Assembly: GCF_001602375.1 (NCBI RefSeq)
Contig: NZ_BCNY01000014.1
Coordinates: forward strand, 434,001 to 498,000
Direction: 5' to 3'
Origin: Methanoculleus horonobensis
Lineage (GTDB): Archaea > Halobacteriota > Methanomicrobia > Methanomicrobiales > Methanoculleaceae
Length of the DNA stretch: 64,000 bases
The notes under the pieces are model-generated. The model made no database searches. It worked only from the letters and a program-made list of their open reading frames with translations, and was not told where the DNA came from. A program made the translations under genes and the position numbers. Positions within the stretch are counted from its first letter, which is position 1. The number at the start of each line of letters is the position of its first letter. Below, piece after piece: positions 17,246 to 25,266 of the stretch.

Positions 17246-17363
17246 GGAGTCTTGCCTCCTTTTGTATGGATAAATCTGATCGCCGCAACCGCACGGGTTT
17301 TGATCTGCGCGGACGTACGGGTTAATCATATATCTAGGGTGAAATTACTTAAATCAGATGGCG

Positions 17364-17383
17364 GTCTTGACGCAAGACTTTTT
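17364..17383 (+). terminator. Short perfect hairpin followed by five T
   Basis: GTCTTG, a three-base loop and CAAGAC are followed by TTTTT. On the plus strand it looks like a small intrinsic terminator, but no plus-strand gene ends here. It lies between the DUF167 stop and the dnaG promoter region. The role is unclear. Confidence 0.3.
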
Positions 17384-17503
17384 AAAGGATAAATCTAAAA
17401 TTATGGCTCCGGGGAACAGCGTTTTGAAATCTCCTGTCGTATAACTCTTTTGGGGCAAAAGTCGCTATCTCCGGGGAGTCTTGGGTTCCCTGTCCGCGTG
17501 ATA

Positions 17504-17821
17504 TCAGGTTCCGGCGCCGTTCAGGCACGCGAGAGCATGAGATCTCGATACGCCGGCGATTGCCACGGTCTTTGAGGATGACGTGTGTCCGGCGATGATC
17601 TCCACGTCGGCGCGGGGGACATTGAACGTCTCCGCGAGGAGATCGGTGATGGCACGGTTGGCTTTTCCGCCGACGGCGGGGGCCGCTATCTGGCACTTGA
17701 TGCTTTTGCGCCACTCGTTGTAGCCTGCTGGAAACGCGGAGCGCTTTGCACCCGCCGTGACGTCGAGCGTGATGGTCACCCCGTGCGGGGTTTCGGCGAC
17801 GGCATCGGCGTAGGTGTTCAT
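17504..17821 (-). CDS. DUF167/UPF0235 family protein
   Basis: A 105-residue protein of the widespread DUF167 (YggU) family, marked by TLDVTAGAKRSAFPAGYN, then AAPAVGGKANRAITDLLAETF and VEIIAGHTSSSKTVAIAG. Structures of relatives are known, the function is not. I chose the ATG at 17821 over one 36 bases upstream because the domain begins there. It lies alone on the minus strand between pyrC and dnaG. Confidence 0.85.
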   Translation of the reverse strand: MNTYADAVAETPHGVTITLDVTAGAKRSAFPAGYNEWRKSIKCQIAAPAVGGKANRAITDLLAETFNVPRADVEIIAGHTSSSKTVAIAGVSRSHALACLNGAGT

Positions 17822-18018
17822 GAGAAAAGTCCTCTTGAAAGGGATGTCGCCCGACACTAACGATCGGTGTTCACAGGCGGCTTGTGCCGATCCTCACCCG
17901 ATCGAACCCATATGCCGGGCGTGCCTGTCGCGCACCTGGGTTGTCCCGCGGATCATTTCCGGGCGTCTCGCCAGATGATCACCCGGGGACCTATAAGGTG
18001 CGCTTTATCGGCTCTGTA

Positions 18019-19281
18019 TTATTTATTTTCCGGGGATAAATATCCTTGCCCGGGGCACCACGCTCCGTGTGCCTCCCGGAGGTCGCCGTGGGCGTAGGCC
18101 CGCGTTCCCCCGACGATCACCTCCTCCGGGAAGACCGCATCGAGCCCCTCGAACGGCGACCAGCCGCACTTCGCGTGGAGGCGCGAGGCGTCGATCCGGG
18201 TGATCTCGTCCGGATAGAGGGCGTAGTCCGCCCGGTCGCCCGGCTCGAATCCCGCGCGCGGGATGCCGAGGATGGCGGCGGGTCTCCACGACGTCTTCTC
18301 GATCACCGAGGCAAGGGTGATCCGCCCTCGCTGCACCGCCGCCACGAGAAGCGGCACCATCGTCTCGACCCCGGGGATGCCGGAGGGCGCGGTCTCGAAG
18401 GGCGCCTGCTTCTCCTGAACCGTGTGCGGGGCGTGGTCCGAGGCGACGACGTCTATCCTCTCCCAGCACGACCATAGTTCACGCCGGGTCTTCTCGTCCC
18501 GGAGGGGGGGGTTCACCCGGGCCCGGGTCTCGTCGTCCTCGAAGTTCTCGCGCGAGAGGAAGAGGTGGTGCGGCGTTGCCTCCACCGTGCCGCGCGCGGC
18601 CCTGACCGAGGCGGCGGTGCTCGCGTGGCAGAAGTGGAGCCGCAGCCCTGCCGGGGCGAGGCCGACGACCTTCTGCACGGCGCGGGCCTCCCCCTCGCCC
18701 GACCGGGCGCGGTCGTGGTCGGCGAGCGTCGCCGGCGCCTGGCCGCCGACCTCCTCGGCGTGGACGGTCACGACCCCCCCGAGTGCGCGGATGCGGGCAA
18801 ACAACCCTCTGAGCGTCTCCGCATCCAGCCCCTCGCCGTAACTCGACGGAGCGGCGAAGGTCTCCCCGAAGGCCATCGCGCCGGCTTCCCACATCCCGGC
18901 GAGATCGGCCTCCGGCACGACGCCCGCGTTCACCGCGAACCCACATACGGCCTGCTCCTCCGCCTCGCGGATGCGCGCCCGGAGGAGTTCGGGCGTGGTG
19001 ATGGGCGGGACGGTGTTCGGCTGGTCGACGACGACCGTCACCCCCCCGGCGACCGCGCTCGTCGTCCCCGTCCGCCAGTCTTCCTTCCCGGCCTGCGCCC
19101 CGCCCCGCATGTGGACGTGCATATCGACCGCACCCGGAAGGCAGGTGTAGCCGGTGCAGTCGATCGTCTCGCCGGCACGCACCGCCGCGCCGACGTGCCG
19201 GACGATACCGTCGGCGACGGCGATATCGGCGCGCCTCCCTGTCGGGAGCGTCACGTTTCGGAGCAGCAGGTCGGCGTTCAT
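18019..19281 (-). CDS. pyrC: Dihydroorotase
   Basis: This metal-dependent amidohydrolase closes the dihydroorotate ring in pyrimidine synthesis. DMHVHMRGG provides two zinc-binding histidines; HFCHAST and VASDHAPHT carry later histidines and the catalytic aspartate. About 420 residues fits the class I archaeal enzyme. The ATG at 19281 overlaps the stop of the DUF2156 gene as ATGA, so it is the last gene of a GNAT-DUF2156-pyrC operon. Codon usage is strongly GC-biased. Confidence 0.94.
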   Translation of the reverse strand: MNADLLLRNVTLPTGRRADIAVADGIVRHVGAAVRAGETIDCTGYTCLPGAVDMHVHMRGGAQAGKEDWRTGTTSAVAGGVTVVVDQPNTVPPITTPELLRARIREAEEQAVCGFAVNAGVVPEADLAGMWEAGAMAFGETFAAPSSYGEGLDAETLRGLFARIRALGGVVTVHAEEVGGQAPATLADHDRARSGEGEARAVQKVVGLAPAGLRLHFCHASTAASVRAARGTVEATPHHLFLSRENFEDDETRARVNPPLRDEKTRRELWSCWERIDVVASDHAPHTVQEKQAPFETAPSGIPGVETMVPLLVAAVQRGRITLASVIEKTSWRPAAILGIPRAGFEPGDRADYALYPDEITRIDASRLHAKCGWSPFEGLDAVFPEEVIVGGTRAYAHGDLREAHGAWCPGQGYLSPENK

Positions 19282-20192
19282 CGGCAGCATGCCTCCAGGT
19301 CGTGCCGGGTCGCGGAGTGGACCTCGACCATGCACGCGGGGTGGTAGCGCGTCTTCGACTCGCGGAGCCCGGCGACGCCCATGTCGCACTCCCGGTTGAC
19401 GTAGCGGTAGCGGTCACTGAGCCCGGCCGCCGTCCCGGTCGTGATCACCTTGTAGATGTCGCGATAGGTCTCGGGAAGCGCTTTTTCGAAGTGGACGACC
19501 GCCATCGATGCGTTGACCGGCCCGACGACCGATATCGCACCGATGGTGCCGCCGATCCTGACGATCCAGCCCTCGAGGCCGATGGTGAAGAAGTTGTTCA
19601 CAGCAAAGAGGATGGCGTCTTTCTCGGCGGCGAGGATGGGTTCGGCGTCGCAGTCCCGCCACTCACACCAGACGACCAGGAACTCCCAGACCTCTTCGAT
19701 GTTCTCCTCGGTGATCTTCTCGACCGTATACTGGTATTCCCGGCCGAACCGGTTGACCTGGCGGCGGATGGTGGCATAGTCCTTCCCGGCGAGTTCGGCG
19801 AGGTCTTCGGTCCGGTAGACGTAGTCGAAGAAGTCCCGGTTCTCGTGCAGCGGGAGGTCCGGGTAGGTCTCCCGGAGCCACGCTTCGCTTGCCGGGTCGA
19901 GAACCCGCAGCGGTATCTCGCCGCCCTCCCGGAGCGCGAGGTCGATGACGTCCTCGAGGAGAGCCGGGTTTCTCGGGCCGATCGGCATGCGAAACGCCGT
20001 CACGCCGTCGATGGTGCTCGAGAGGACGATCGAACCTTCGACCTCTACGAAACGGTAGTCTGCGTAGTGGTTCCAGCAGACCATGTTCGCGAACGTGTTG
20101 TCGCTGTGCACCTGGGGGAACTGCCGGTAATGCCTGGAGAAGATGTCGCGATCGTCCAGGCTCACGGGCTTGAAATCGGCCGGTTTCAGCAT
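19278..20192 (-). CDS. DUF2156 domain protein (aminoacyl-lipid transferase-like)
   Basis: The 304-residue protein resembles the C-terminal catalytic domain of phosphatidylglycerol lysyltransferases (DUF2156, a double GNAT fold). Recognisable stretches are FSRHYRQFPQVHSDNTFANM, YDYVYRTEDLAELAG-like sequence, and GGTIGAISVVGPVN. It lacks the membrane domain of bacterial MprF, so it is soluble. Archaeal members have no proven substrate. A GGAGGTGA ribosome site just before the ATG overlaps the GNAT stop codon, indicating coupling. Confidence 0.78.
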   Translation of the reverse strand: MLKPADFKPVSLDDRDIFSRHYRQFPQVHSDNTFANMVCWNHYADYRFVEVEGSIVLSSTIDGVTAFRMPIGPRNPALLEDVIDLALREGGEIPLRVLDPASEAWLRETYPDLPLHENRDFFDYVYRTEDLAELAGKDYATIRRQVNRFGREYQYTVEKITEENIEEVWEFLVVWCEWRDCDAEPILAAEKDAILFAVNNFFTIGLEGWIVRIGGTIGAISVVGPVNASMAVVHFEKALPETYRDIYKVITTGTAAGLSDRYRYVNRECDMGVAGLRESKTRYHPACMVEVHSATRHDLEACCR

Positions 20193-20195
20193 CTT

Positions 20196-20627
20196 TCACC
20201 TCCTATCCGGGTACCACCGCATGGGTGTGTGCCCCTCCATCCTCTTAAAGCCGAGCGCGGTGTAGAACGGCTCGGTTCCGGGTTCGGCGACGAGGGCGAC
20301 CCAGGCGACACCTGCAGACGTACAGTAATCGAGGAGCGTAGATAATATCATCGTTCCGATGCCCCGGCCGCGGTATCCGGGGAGGACGACCAGATCCTGG
20401 ACGTAGCCGTCCGAGACCCCGTCCGAGATCACCCTGCCCATGCCGACGGATCTGCCGGTCGCCCGGTCGACGGCGACGGCGAAGGCGAAACTTCCCGCGA
20501 TGAGGGCGGCAAGGTCGGCGGGATCCCATCGCTCGTTCCACCAGCCGCCCGCCCGGTAAAGGTCGGCGATCGTCTCGACGTCCCAGACGTTCACGAGGCG
20601 CACCTCGAGTTCCGCCTCCTCCGTCAT
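20196..20627 (-). CDS. GNAT N-acetyltransferase
   Basis: A 143-residue GNAT enzyme with the acetyl-CoA loop LPGYRGRGIGTMIL and a C-terminal GVAWVALVAEPGTEPFYTALGFKRMEG typical of the family. Substrate unknown. I chose the ATG at 20627, which has GGAGAGG about nine bases upstream; an ATG at 20645 and a GTG at 20657 are also open. It is the first gene of the GNAT-DUF2156-pyrC row. Confidence 0.85.
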   Translation of the reverse strand: MTEEAELEVRLVNVWDVETIADLYRAGGWWNERWDPADLAALIAGSFAFAVAVDRATGRSVGMGRVISDGVSDGYVQDLVVLPGYRGRGIGTMILSTLLDYCTSAGVAWVALVAEPGTEPFYTALGFKRMEGHTPMRWYPDRR

Positions 20628-20724
20628 CGTCTCATGCCTCTCCATAAGAGTGCTCACGGCGTTTATCGTATATGACAGGCGCGGGTCTCACCCGGCCGGT
20701 GGGAAAAAAAATTGTCGTGCCCTT

Positions 20725-21720
20725 TCAGCAGACACGCGGAACCGGGTCGCCGACCGGCGGTTCTATGAAACGCTCTCCGCCGATGGCGGTTCGCATTATC
20801 ACGTTGGTGCCTTCGACGACCTCGCCGACGATCGCGGCGTCACGCCCGTAGGGATGACTCCGGAGCGCCGCGAGGACGGCCTCTGCCTCCTCGGGTGCGA
20901 CCCCCATGACGACCTTGCCCTCGTTCGCCACCTCGAGCGGGTCGAGACCGAGCATCCCGGCGGCGCTCCGGACGCTCGCCCGGAAGGGGAGGGCCTCCTC
21001 CTCGATGACGACACCGACGCCGCTCTTACTCGCCATCTCGTTGATGGCGTTTGCAAACCCGCCTCTCGTCGGATCTTTCATGGCGTGGATATTCCCGGCC
21101 GCGAGCGCCTTCTCGACGAGCGGCCAGAGGGGGGCGACGTCGGACTTGATCTGGCCGCCGAAGTCGAACCCTTCGCGGTGGGCCATGATGGCGATGCCGT
21201 GGTCGCCGATGGTGCCGCTGACGATGATTTTATCGCCGACGGCAAGGCCGTTGTCCCGCACCACCCGCTCGGCGACGCCGATCCCGGCGGTGTTGACGAC
21301 GATGGTGTCAAGCGCGCTCCGCTCGAGGACTTTTGTGTCCCCCGTGACGAGGTTTGCCCCGCACTCCCCGAGTGCTGCGTCCATCGACGCGACGATCCGT
21401 TCGAGGTCGGCGACCTCGAAGCCTTCGGGGATGACCATGCCGCACGAGAGGGCGATCGGCCGCCCGCCCATCATCGCGAGGTCGTTGATGGTTCCGCAGA
21501 CGGCGATGCGCCCGATATCCCCGCCGGGGAAGAAGATCGGCGAGACTACGTGGTTGTCGGTCGTGAAGACGATGTTCTGGCCGTTCAGTGGGATGACTGC
21601 GCCGTCGTCCAGCGATTCGAGCCCGATCCCGCCGGCATTGTTGTGCTTGAGGTTGGTGATGACGCGCAGGAGCTCGCCCATCACCTCGCCGCCGGCACCG
21701 TGCATGAGGTTGACTTTCAT
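20725..21720 (-). CDS. hypE: Hydrogenase maturation factor HypE
   Basis: HypE dehydrates the carbamoyl group received from HypF to make the cyanide ligands of the [NiFe] centre. The 331-residue protein has the AIR-synthase-like fold (VFTTDNHVVSPIFFPGGDIGR, MKDPTRGGFANAINEM) and ends in PRVC, whose terminal cysteine carries the thiocarboxamide. The ATG at 21720 overlaps the hypA stop as ATGA. The frame stays open upstream through hypA, but those codons are not HypE-like. Confidence 0.96.
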   Translation of the reverse strand: MKVNLMHGAGGEVMGELLRVITNLKHNNAGGIGLESLDDGAVIPLNGQNIVFTTDNHVVSPIFFPGGDIGRIAVCGTINDLAMMGGRPIALSCGMVIPEGFEVADLERIVASMDAALGECGANLVTGDTKVLERSALDTIVVNTAGIGVAERVVRDNGLAVGDKIIVSGTIGDHGIAIMAHREGFDFGGQIKSDVAPLWPLVEKALAAGNIHAMKDPTRGGFANAINEMASKSGVGVVIEEEALPFRASVRSAAGMLGLDPLEVANEGKVVMGVAPEEAEAVLAALRSHPYGRDAAIVGEVVEGTNVIMRTAIGGERFIEPPVGDPVPRVC

Positions 21721-22058
21721 TCTTCGTCCACTTCTATCTCGATGTTGGTTACTACGATTTCCATTCCTGCAACGATCTCCGGGAGTTTTCCGCACCGGGG
21801 GCAGACGAACCGTTCGTCCCCTTCGTAGCCGCAGGAGCAGCGGGTGCGTGCTTCGGCTTCCCGGCACGAGAGTTGTGCCCCCGAAAAGAGCGGGTCGTCC
21901 TCGATGATGACGTTGAAGAGGAACTCCACCTGTTCGGGGTTCACCATCGCCAGTTTGCCGACATCCACACTGACACACTTCACCTCTTTTGCGTCGTTCT
22001 CGATCGCGGCCCGGCGGGCGGTCGTGTAGATGTCGTAGGCGATGCTGTACTCGTGCAT
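21717..22058 (-). CDS. hypA: Hydrogenase nickel-insertion protein HypA
   Basis: A 113-residue nickel chaperone. The N-terminal MHEYSIAYDIY provides the nickel-binding His2, and two cysteine pairs (RCSCGYEG and CPRCGK) form the structural zinc site. HypA helps deliver nickel to hydrogenase large subunits. Its start overlaps the hypC stop as TAATG. No hypB lies next to it in the window. Confidence 0.95.
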   Translation of the reverse strand: MHEYSIAYDIYTTARRAAIENDAKEVKCVSVDVGKLAMVNPEQVEFLFNVIIEDDPLFSGAQLSCREAEARTRCSCGYEGDERFVCPRCGKLPEIVAGMEIVVTNIEIEVDEE

Positions 22059-22282
22059 TACTCCTCCATCGCGGCGTAAACCTGCCTGAAGACCTCGCGG
22101 GTCTCAAGCCCCTCCTCTCTGCTGAGGCGCTGGATGGCAAACCCGACGTGGACGAGGACGAACTCCCCGACCTTCACGTCGACGAGGTCGAGCCTGACCT
22201 CCTGCTGCAGGTCGCCGAAGTCGACGACGCCGATGTTGCCCTCTTTTATCTCGAGTACCTCAGCGGGCATTGCAATACACAT
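22058..22282 (-). CDS. hypC: Hydrogenase assembly chaperone HypC
   Basis: A 74-residue chaperone that binds hydrogenase large subunits and carries the Fe(CN)2CO unit with HypD. The essential Cys2 is in MCIAMPAEV, followed by the OB-like core GVVDFGDLQQEVRLDLV and VGEFVLVHVGFAIQRL. A GAGGTC site precedes the ATG at 22282. It starts the hypC-hypA-hypE operon; hypB, hypD and hypF are not in the window. Confidence 0.95.
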   Translation of the reverse strand: MCIAMPAEVLEIKEGNIGVVDFGDLQQEVRLDLVDVKVGEFVLVHVGFAIQRLSREEGLETREVFRQVYAAMEE

Positions 22283-22639
22283 GACCTCTCTTCCTCTCCT
22301 GTTATTTTGTTCCGTTGTCAAAAAAGGTTGACCATGCTGCACGGAGGAACCCGGAAGCGACCGCATCGACCGGCGCGGTTCGGGCTTCCTCCGTAATCAG
22401 GTACGTATAGATCGGTTCGGGCGGGTAAAAAAGATATGTTTGTCTCCGGTTCCGGTCGGTGCAGGGGCTCCGGGCGGGGCCGACCGTGGTGCGCCGGCCC
22501 CGGTGCCGCCGGCCCGTGCCCTTCTGTGTTTGTGCCTGGGAGCGTAATGTTATGGGGGTACTGTATCTGCTTATTCCCGCCTGTCCCTGTGCAATGGACT
22601 GTGGTGGCCTGCGCACCGCGGGTGCTAGATCCTGAATCG

Positions 22640-22850
22640 AAACTTTTCGGTCTTCTCGTGCTCCTGCCCCCGCACCTCGCACCTCCGGTGCTCGAACTCC
22701 GGCCTTCCGGCCCGCCGCATTCCCATGGAACGTCGTTCCTACCGGTGCTCCAGCTCCGTTCGCACCGATCGGTGCTCATGCTCCGGCCCCGAAAACGCTT
22801 CGCGTTTTCTCATGCTCCTGCCGTTCCGGCAGTCGCATCCTTCAGCCCGT
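22640..22850. repeat. Hairpin-mosaic intergenic repeat, copy B
   Basis: Short perfect inverted repeats stand side by side: GCACCTCCGGTGC (22679-22691), GGCCTTCCGGCC (22701-22712), TTCCCATGGAA (22720-22730), GCACCGATCGGTGC (22762-22775), AAAACGCTTCGCGTTTT (22792-22808) and TGCCGTTCCGGCA (22819-22831). Linkers TCGAACTCCG, TCCAGCTCCG and TCATGCTCC separate them. The right part (from 22739) is also the 3' end of the methyltransferase frame. Between 22283 and 22640 I see no gene. Confidence 0.75.
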
Positions 22851-23467
22851 CGCATCCGAAACACCCCCTCCACCTCCGCCCGGGGGAGATCCTCCCCCCT
22901 GACCCGCATCCGCCAGCGGTGCGTCCGGACCGAGACCGGGACAAGCGGCGAAAAGAGTTCCGCCGTCTCGGCCTCGGTGAAGTAGTGGGTGATGATGCCC
23001 TCGCCCCGCCGGAACGTCCACGGCTCCGGCTCCGTCCCTTTCCCGGCGCGCATGTCTTCGACGGAGAAACCCCGGAAGAAGAGCGTTCCGCCGGGCCTGA
23101 GCACCCGGACGGCCTCGGCGGCTATGGCCGTTCTCCCCTGTGCGGGGAGGTGGCCGGCGACGTGTACCAGGAAGACCGCGTCGAACGCCGCACCCCAAAA
23201 CGGCAGGTGCCGGGCGTCGGCTACGGCGAGACCGATCTCCGCCGTCCCCGGGCGGCGCCGGGCGAGGGCGACGGCCTCGGGAGAGATATCGACCGCGGTC
23301 ACGCACGAGGATCGCCGGGCGATAGCCTCGAGGGTCTTGCCGTTTCCGCAGCCGACCTCGAGGACGGCGGCATCGGCGGGGAGATCCGGGAGCGGCGCCG
23401 GGGCTCCTCCCCAGAGGTTTCCCCGCCTCCGGTAGTCCTCGTCCCAGGGGGATGGATGGGCTGTCAC
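22739..23467 (-). CDS. SAM-dependent methyltransferase with repeat-derived C-terminus
   Basis: A class I methyltransferase of 242 residues. LEVGCGNGKTLEAIA is the SAM-binding motif I, DARHLPFWGAAFDAVF motif II/III and AEAVRVLRPGGTLFF motif IV. Substrate unknown. The catalytic domain ends near RMRRAEG; the last 30 or so residues, from CDCRNGRSMRKREAFS to the stop, are encoded by the inverse strand of the hairpin-mosaic repeat. The natural stop was therefore probably lost when the repeat arrived. Confidence 0.82.
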   Translation of the reverse strand: MTAHPSPWDEDYRRRGNLWGGAPAPLPDLPADAAVLEVGCGNGKTLEAIARRSSCVTAVDISPEAVALARRRPGTAEIGLAVADARHLPFWGAAFDAVFLVHVAGHLPAQGRTAIAAEAVRVLRPGGTLFFRGFSVEDMRAGKGTEPEPWTFRRGEGIITHYFTEAETAELFSPLVPVSVRTHRWRMRVRGEDLPRAEVEGVFRMRRAEGCDCRNGRSMRKREAFSGPEHEHRSVRTELEHR

Positions 23468-23498
23468 TGATCAGTGGGTCGGCGCCGCTCCCGGATAA

Positions 23499-23984
23499 TC
23501 ATTCGCGCCGGCCGAGATCCTTCTGTCGCACGAACCGGAGCGATGCCGAGTTCATGCAGTAGCGTGTATGGGTCGGCGGCGGCCCGTCGTCGAAGACGTG
23601 GCCCAGGTGGGCGTCGCATCGCCGGCAGAGCACCTCCGTCCGGTTCATGGAGAACTGCGTGTCGGGTTCCGTCCTGATGTTCCGGCCGGAGACCGGTTTT
23701 GAGAAACTCGGCCAGCCCGTCCCCGACTCAAACTTCGTCTCCGAGGAGAAGAGGTGGTTGCCGCAGCAGACGCAGACGTACAGGCCATCCTCCTTGCAGT
23801 CCCAGTACCTCCCGGTGAAGGCCGGTTCCGTGCCCGCCTTCCGGGCGACGGAGAACGCTTCCTGCGTCAGCCGGCGTTGCCACTCCTCGTCGGACATGAC
23901 GACCCTCTCGACCTCTTCCACCTTCCCGGTCACGGCGTTGCAGACCGTCACCGTCCCGGCAGTTTCCCCAGTCACCCTGTTCAT
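23499..23984 (-). CDS. msrB: Peptide methionine-(R)-S-oxide reductase
   Basis: The 161-residue enzyme repairs R-methionine sulfoxide in proteins. Two zinc pairs are seen (CVCCGNHLF and CRRCDAHLGH), the substrate region ESGTGWPSFSKPV, and the catalytic cysteine in RYCMNSASLRF. Zinc-binding MsrB proteins of this length are common in anaerobes and bacteria. It lies 31 bases upstream of the methyltransferase start on the same strand. The first 25 residues are less conserved, so a later start is possible. Confidence 0.94.
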   Translation of the reverse strand: MNRVTGETAGTVTVCNAVTGKVEEVERVVMSDEEWQRRLTQEAFSVARKAGTEPAFTGRYWDCKEDGLYVCVCCGNHLFSSETKFESGTGWPSFSKPVSGRNIRTEPDTQFSMNRTEVLCRRCDAHLGHVFDDGPPPTHTRYCMNSASLRFVRQKDLGRRE

Positions 23985-24048
23985 CGTCCCGGCCCTTGTC
24001 CGGAGAGCAGATAAACCGTTCCCCGTTCCGGATACGGTTTCGCATCCG

Positions 24049-24058
24049 TTATATATCC
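24049..24058 (+). promoter_or_regulatory. TATA box of the lipoprotein gene
   Basis: TTATATATCC lies about 20-28 bases before the ATG at 24077. With the usual archaeal spacing the transcript would begin at or near the ATG, suggesting a leaderless message. Confidence 0.5.
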
Positions 24059-24076
24059 GCCGGTCGATGAACCATC

Positions 24077-24544
24077 ATGAAGAAACACTCTCTTCTCGGA
24101 AGGAGCCTCGTAACGCTTATCCTCCTCGGCTGCCTCTTCGGTGCTGCCGTCACGGCTGGCTGCATGGGGAACTCCGCCGAGCCGGAACCGGAAGACCCGA
24201 CCCCGGAGGCGACACCTGGTGCTTACACCACCTATTCTCCCGCCGGGCCGAAACCGTCGTTCTCGGCCAGCGTCACCACGCCCGAGAAGCATATGCGCAC
24301 CGACGGATCCTGCTACTGGATCGTGACGGGAACGGTGACCAACGACGGTGACGGGCCCGCAAGAAACGCCGTCATCCGGTTCATGCTCATCGACGACGAG
24401 AGCAATATGATCCGGGCGACCGAGACCGTTCTCGCTCCCCGGTTCCAGGCAGGGGAGACGAAGATATTCACCGTCAACGCGTTCCCCGGGGACTGTGACC
24501 GGCAGTATCACGCTGATATCGACATAACGCACGACATCCCGTAA
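24077..24544 (+). CDS. Predicted lipoprotein with FxLYD-like domain
   Basis: A 155-residue exported protein. An N-terminal hydrophobic helix ends in the lipobox AVTAGC at about residue 29, followed by an acidic, proline- and threonine-rich spacer to about residue 60. The rest is a beta-sandwich-like domain with ITGTVTNDGDGPARNAVIRF style sequence, as in FxLYD domains of archaeal and bacterial surface proteins. Function unknown. The flavoprotein gene follows by 53 bases. Confidence 0.7.
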   Translation: MKKHSLLGRSLVTLILLGCLFGAAVTAGCMGNSAEPEPEDPTPEATPGAYTTYSPAGPKPSFSASVTTPEKHMRTDGSCYWIVTGTVTNDGDGPARNAVIRFMLIDDESNMIRATETVLAPRFQAGETKIFTVNAFPGDCDRQYHADIDITHDIP

Positions 24545-24597
24545 GGCCGTGGGCAAGCGTTATCCGGGATACGGGTTTACAGACGAGAGGAGATACA

Positions 24598-25266
24598 ATG
24601 AAGATACTTGGGATAAACGGAAGCCCCCGCGGCTCAAAGAGCCAGACGCTCCGGCTCGTCCAGGCCGTCCTCGACGGAGCGGAGAGCGCCGGGGCCGAGG
24701 TGGAACTCGTGGACGTCACGAAGCTCCGGATCGAGTACTGCAACGGATGCCTGGTCTGCTGCGAGCGGGGAGAATGCATCAAGAAAGACGATTTTGCCGA
24801 ACTCTACCGGAAGATGCTTGAGAGCGACGGGATTGTCCTCGGGTCGCCCAACTACATCGACTCGGTCACCGCCCAGATCAAGACCCTGCTCGACCGTATG
24901 GCGGACACCATCCACTGCCAGATGTTCATCGGGAAGTACGGGTGCGCCGTCTCCACGGCAGGCGGCTCCGGGGCGGACGAGGTCGTGGCATATCTGAACA
25001 GGATCCTGCAGACCCTGGGCGCGAACACCGTAGGCGGGATCGACGTGGTGCTCGGCGGCGACCCGGAGACGATCGTGCCTGCGGAGGGGAGGGCCTACGA
25101 ACTCGGGAAGAAACTCGCAAGAGCCATCGAGAAGAAGGAGACCTATCCCGAGCAGGAGGAACTTCACGCCGCGATGTGTGATCGGATGCGGGCGCTGGTC
25201 ACGGCAAACAAAGACCGCTGGCACCACGAGTACGACTACTGGAAGGAAGCCGGGCGGATACCCTAG
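24598..25266 (+). CDS. Iron-sulfur flavoprotein (Isf/NADPH-dependent FMN reductase family)
   Basis: A 222-residue flavodoxin-fold protein. MKILGINGSPRGSKSQTL is the FMN-phosphate loop; YCNGCLVCCERGEC is the compact cysteine motif (CxxCxxCx4-7C) that holds a [4Fe-4S] cluster in methanogen Isf proteins; GSPNYIDSVTAQIKTLLDR follows. Isf proteins pass electrons from ferredoxin and are linked to oxidative stress defence. The gene overlaps the end of the convergent HEAT gene by four bases. Confidence 0.88.
   Translation: MKILGINGSPRGSKSQTLRLVQAVLDGAESAGAEVELVDVTKLRIEYCNGCLVCCERGECIKKDDFAELYRKMLESDGIVLGSPNYIDSVTAQIKTLLDRMADTIHCQMFIGKYGCAVSTAGGSGADEVVAYLNRILQTLGANTVGGIDVVLGGDPETIVPAEGRAYELGKKLARAIEKKETYPEQEELHAAMCDRMRALVTANKDRWHHEYDYWKEAGRIP

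Noticed and set aside
20725..22140. A longer HypE protein of 471 residues
   Set aside because: The first 140 residues are the hypA gene read in another frame; HypE homology begins at the ATG at 21720.
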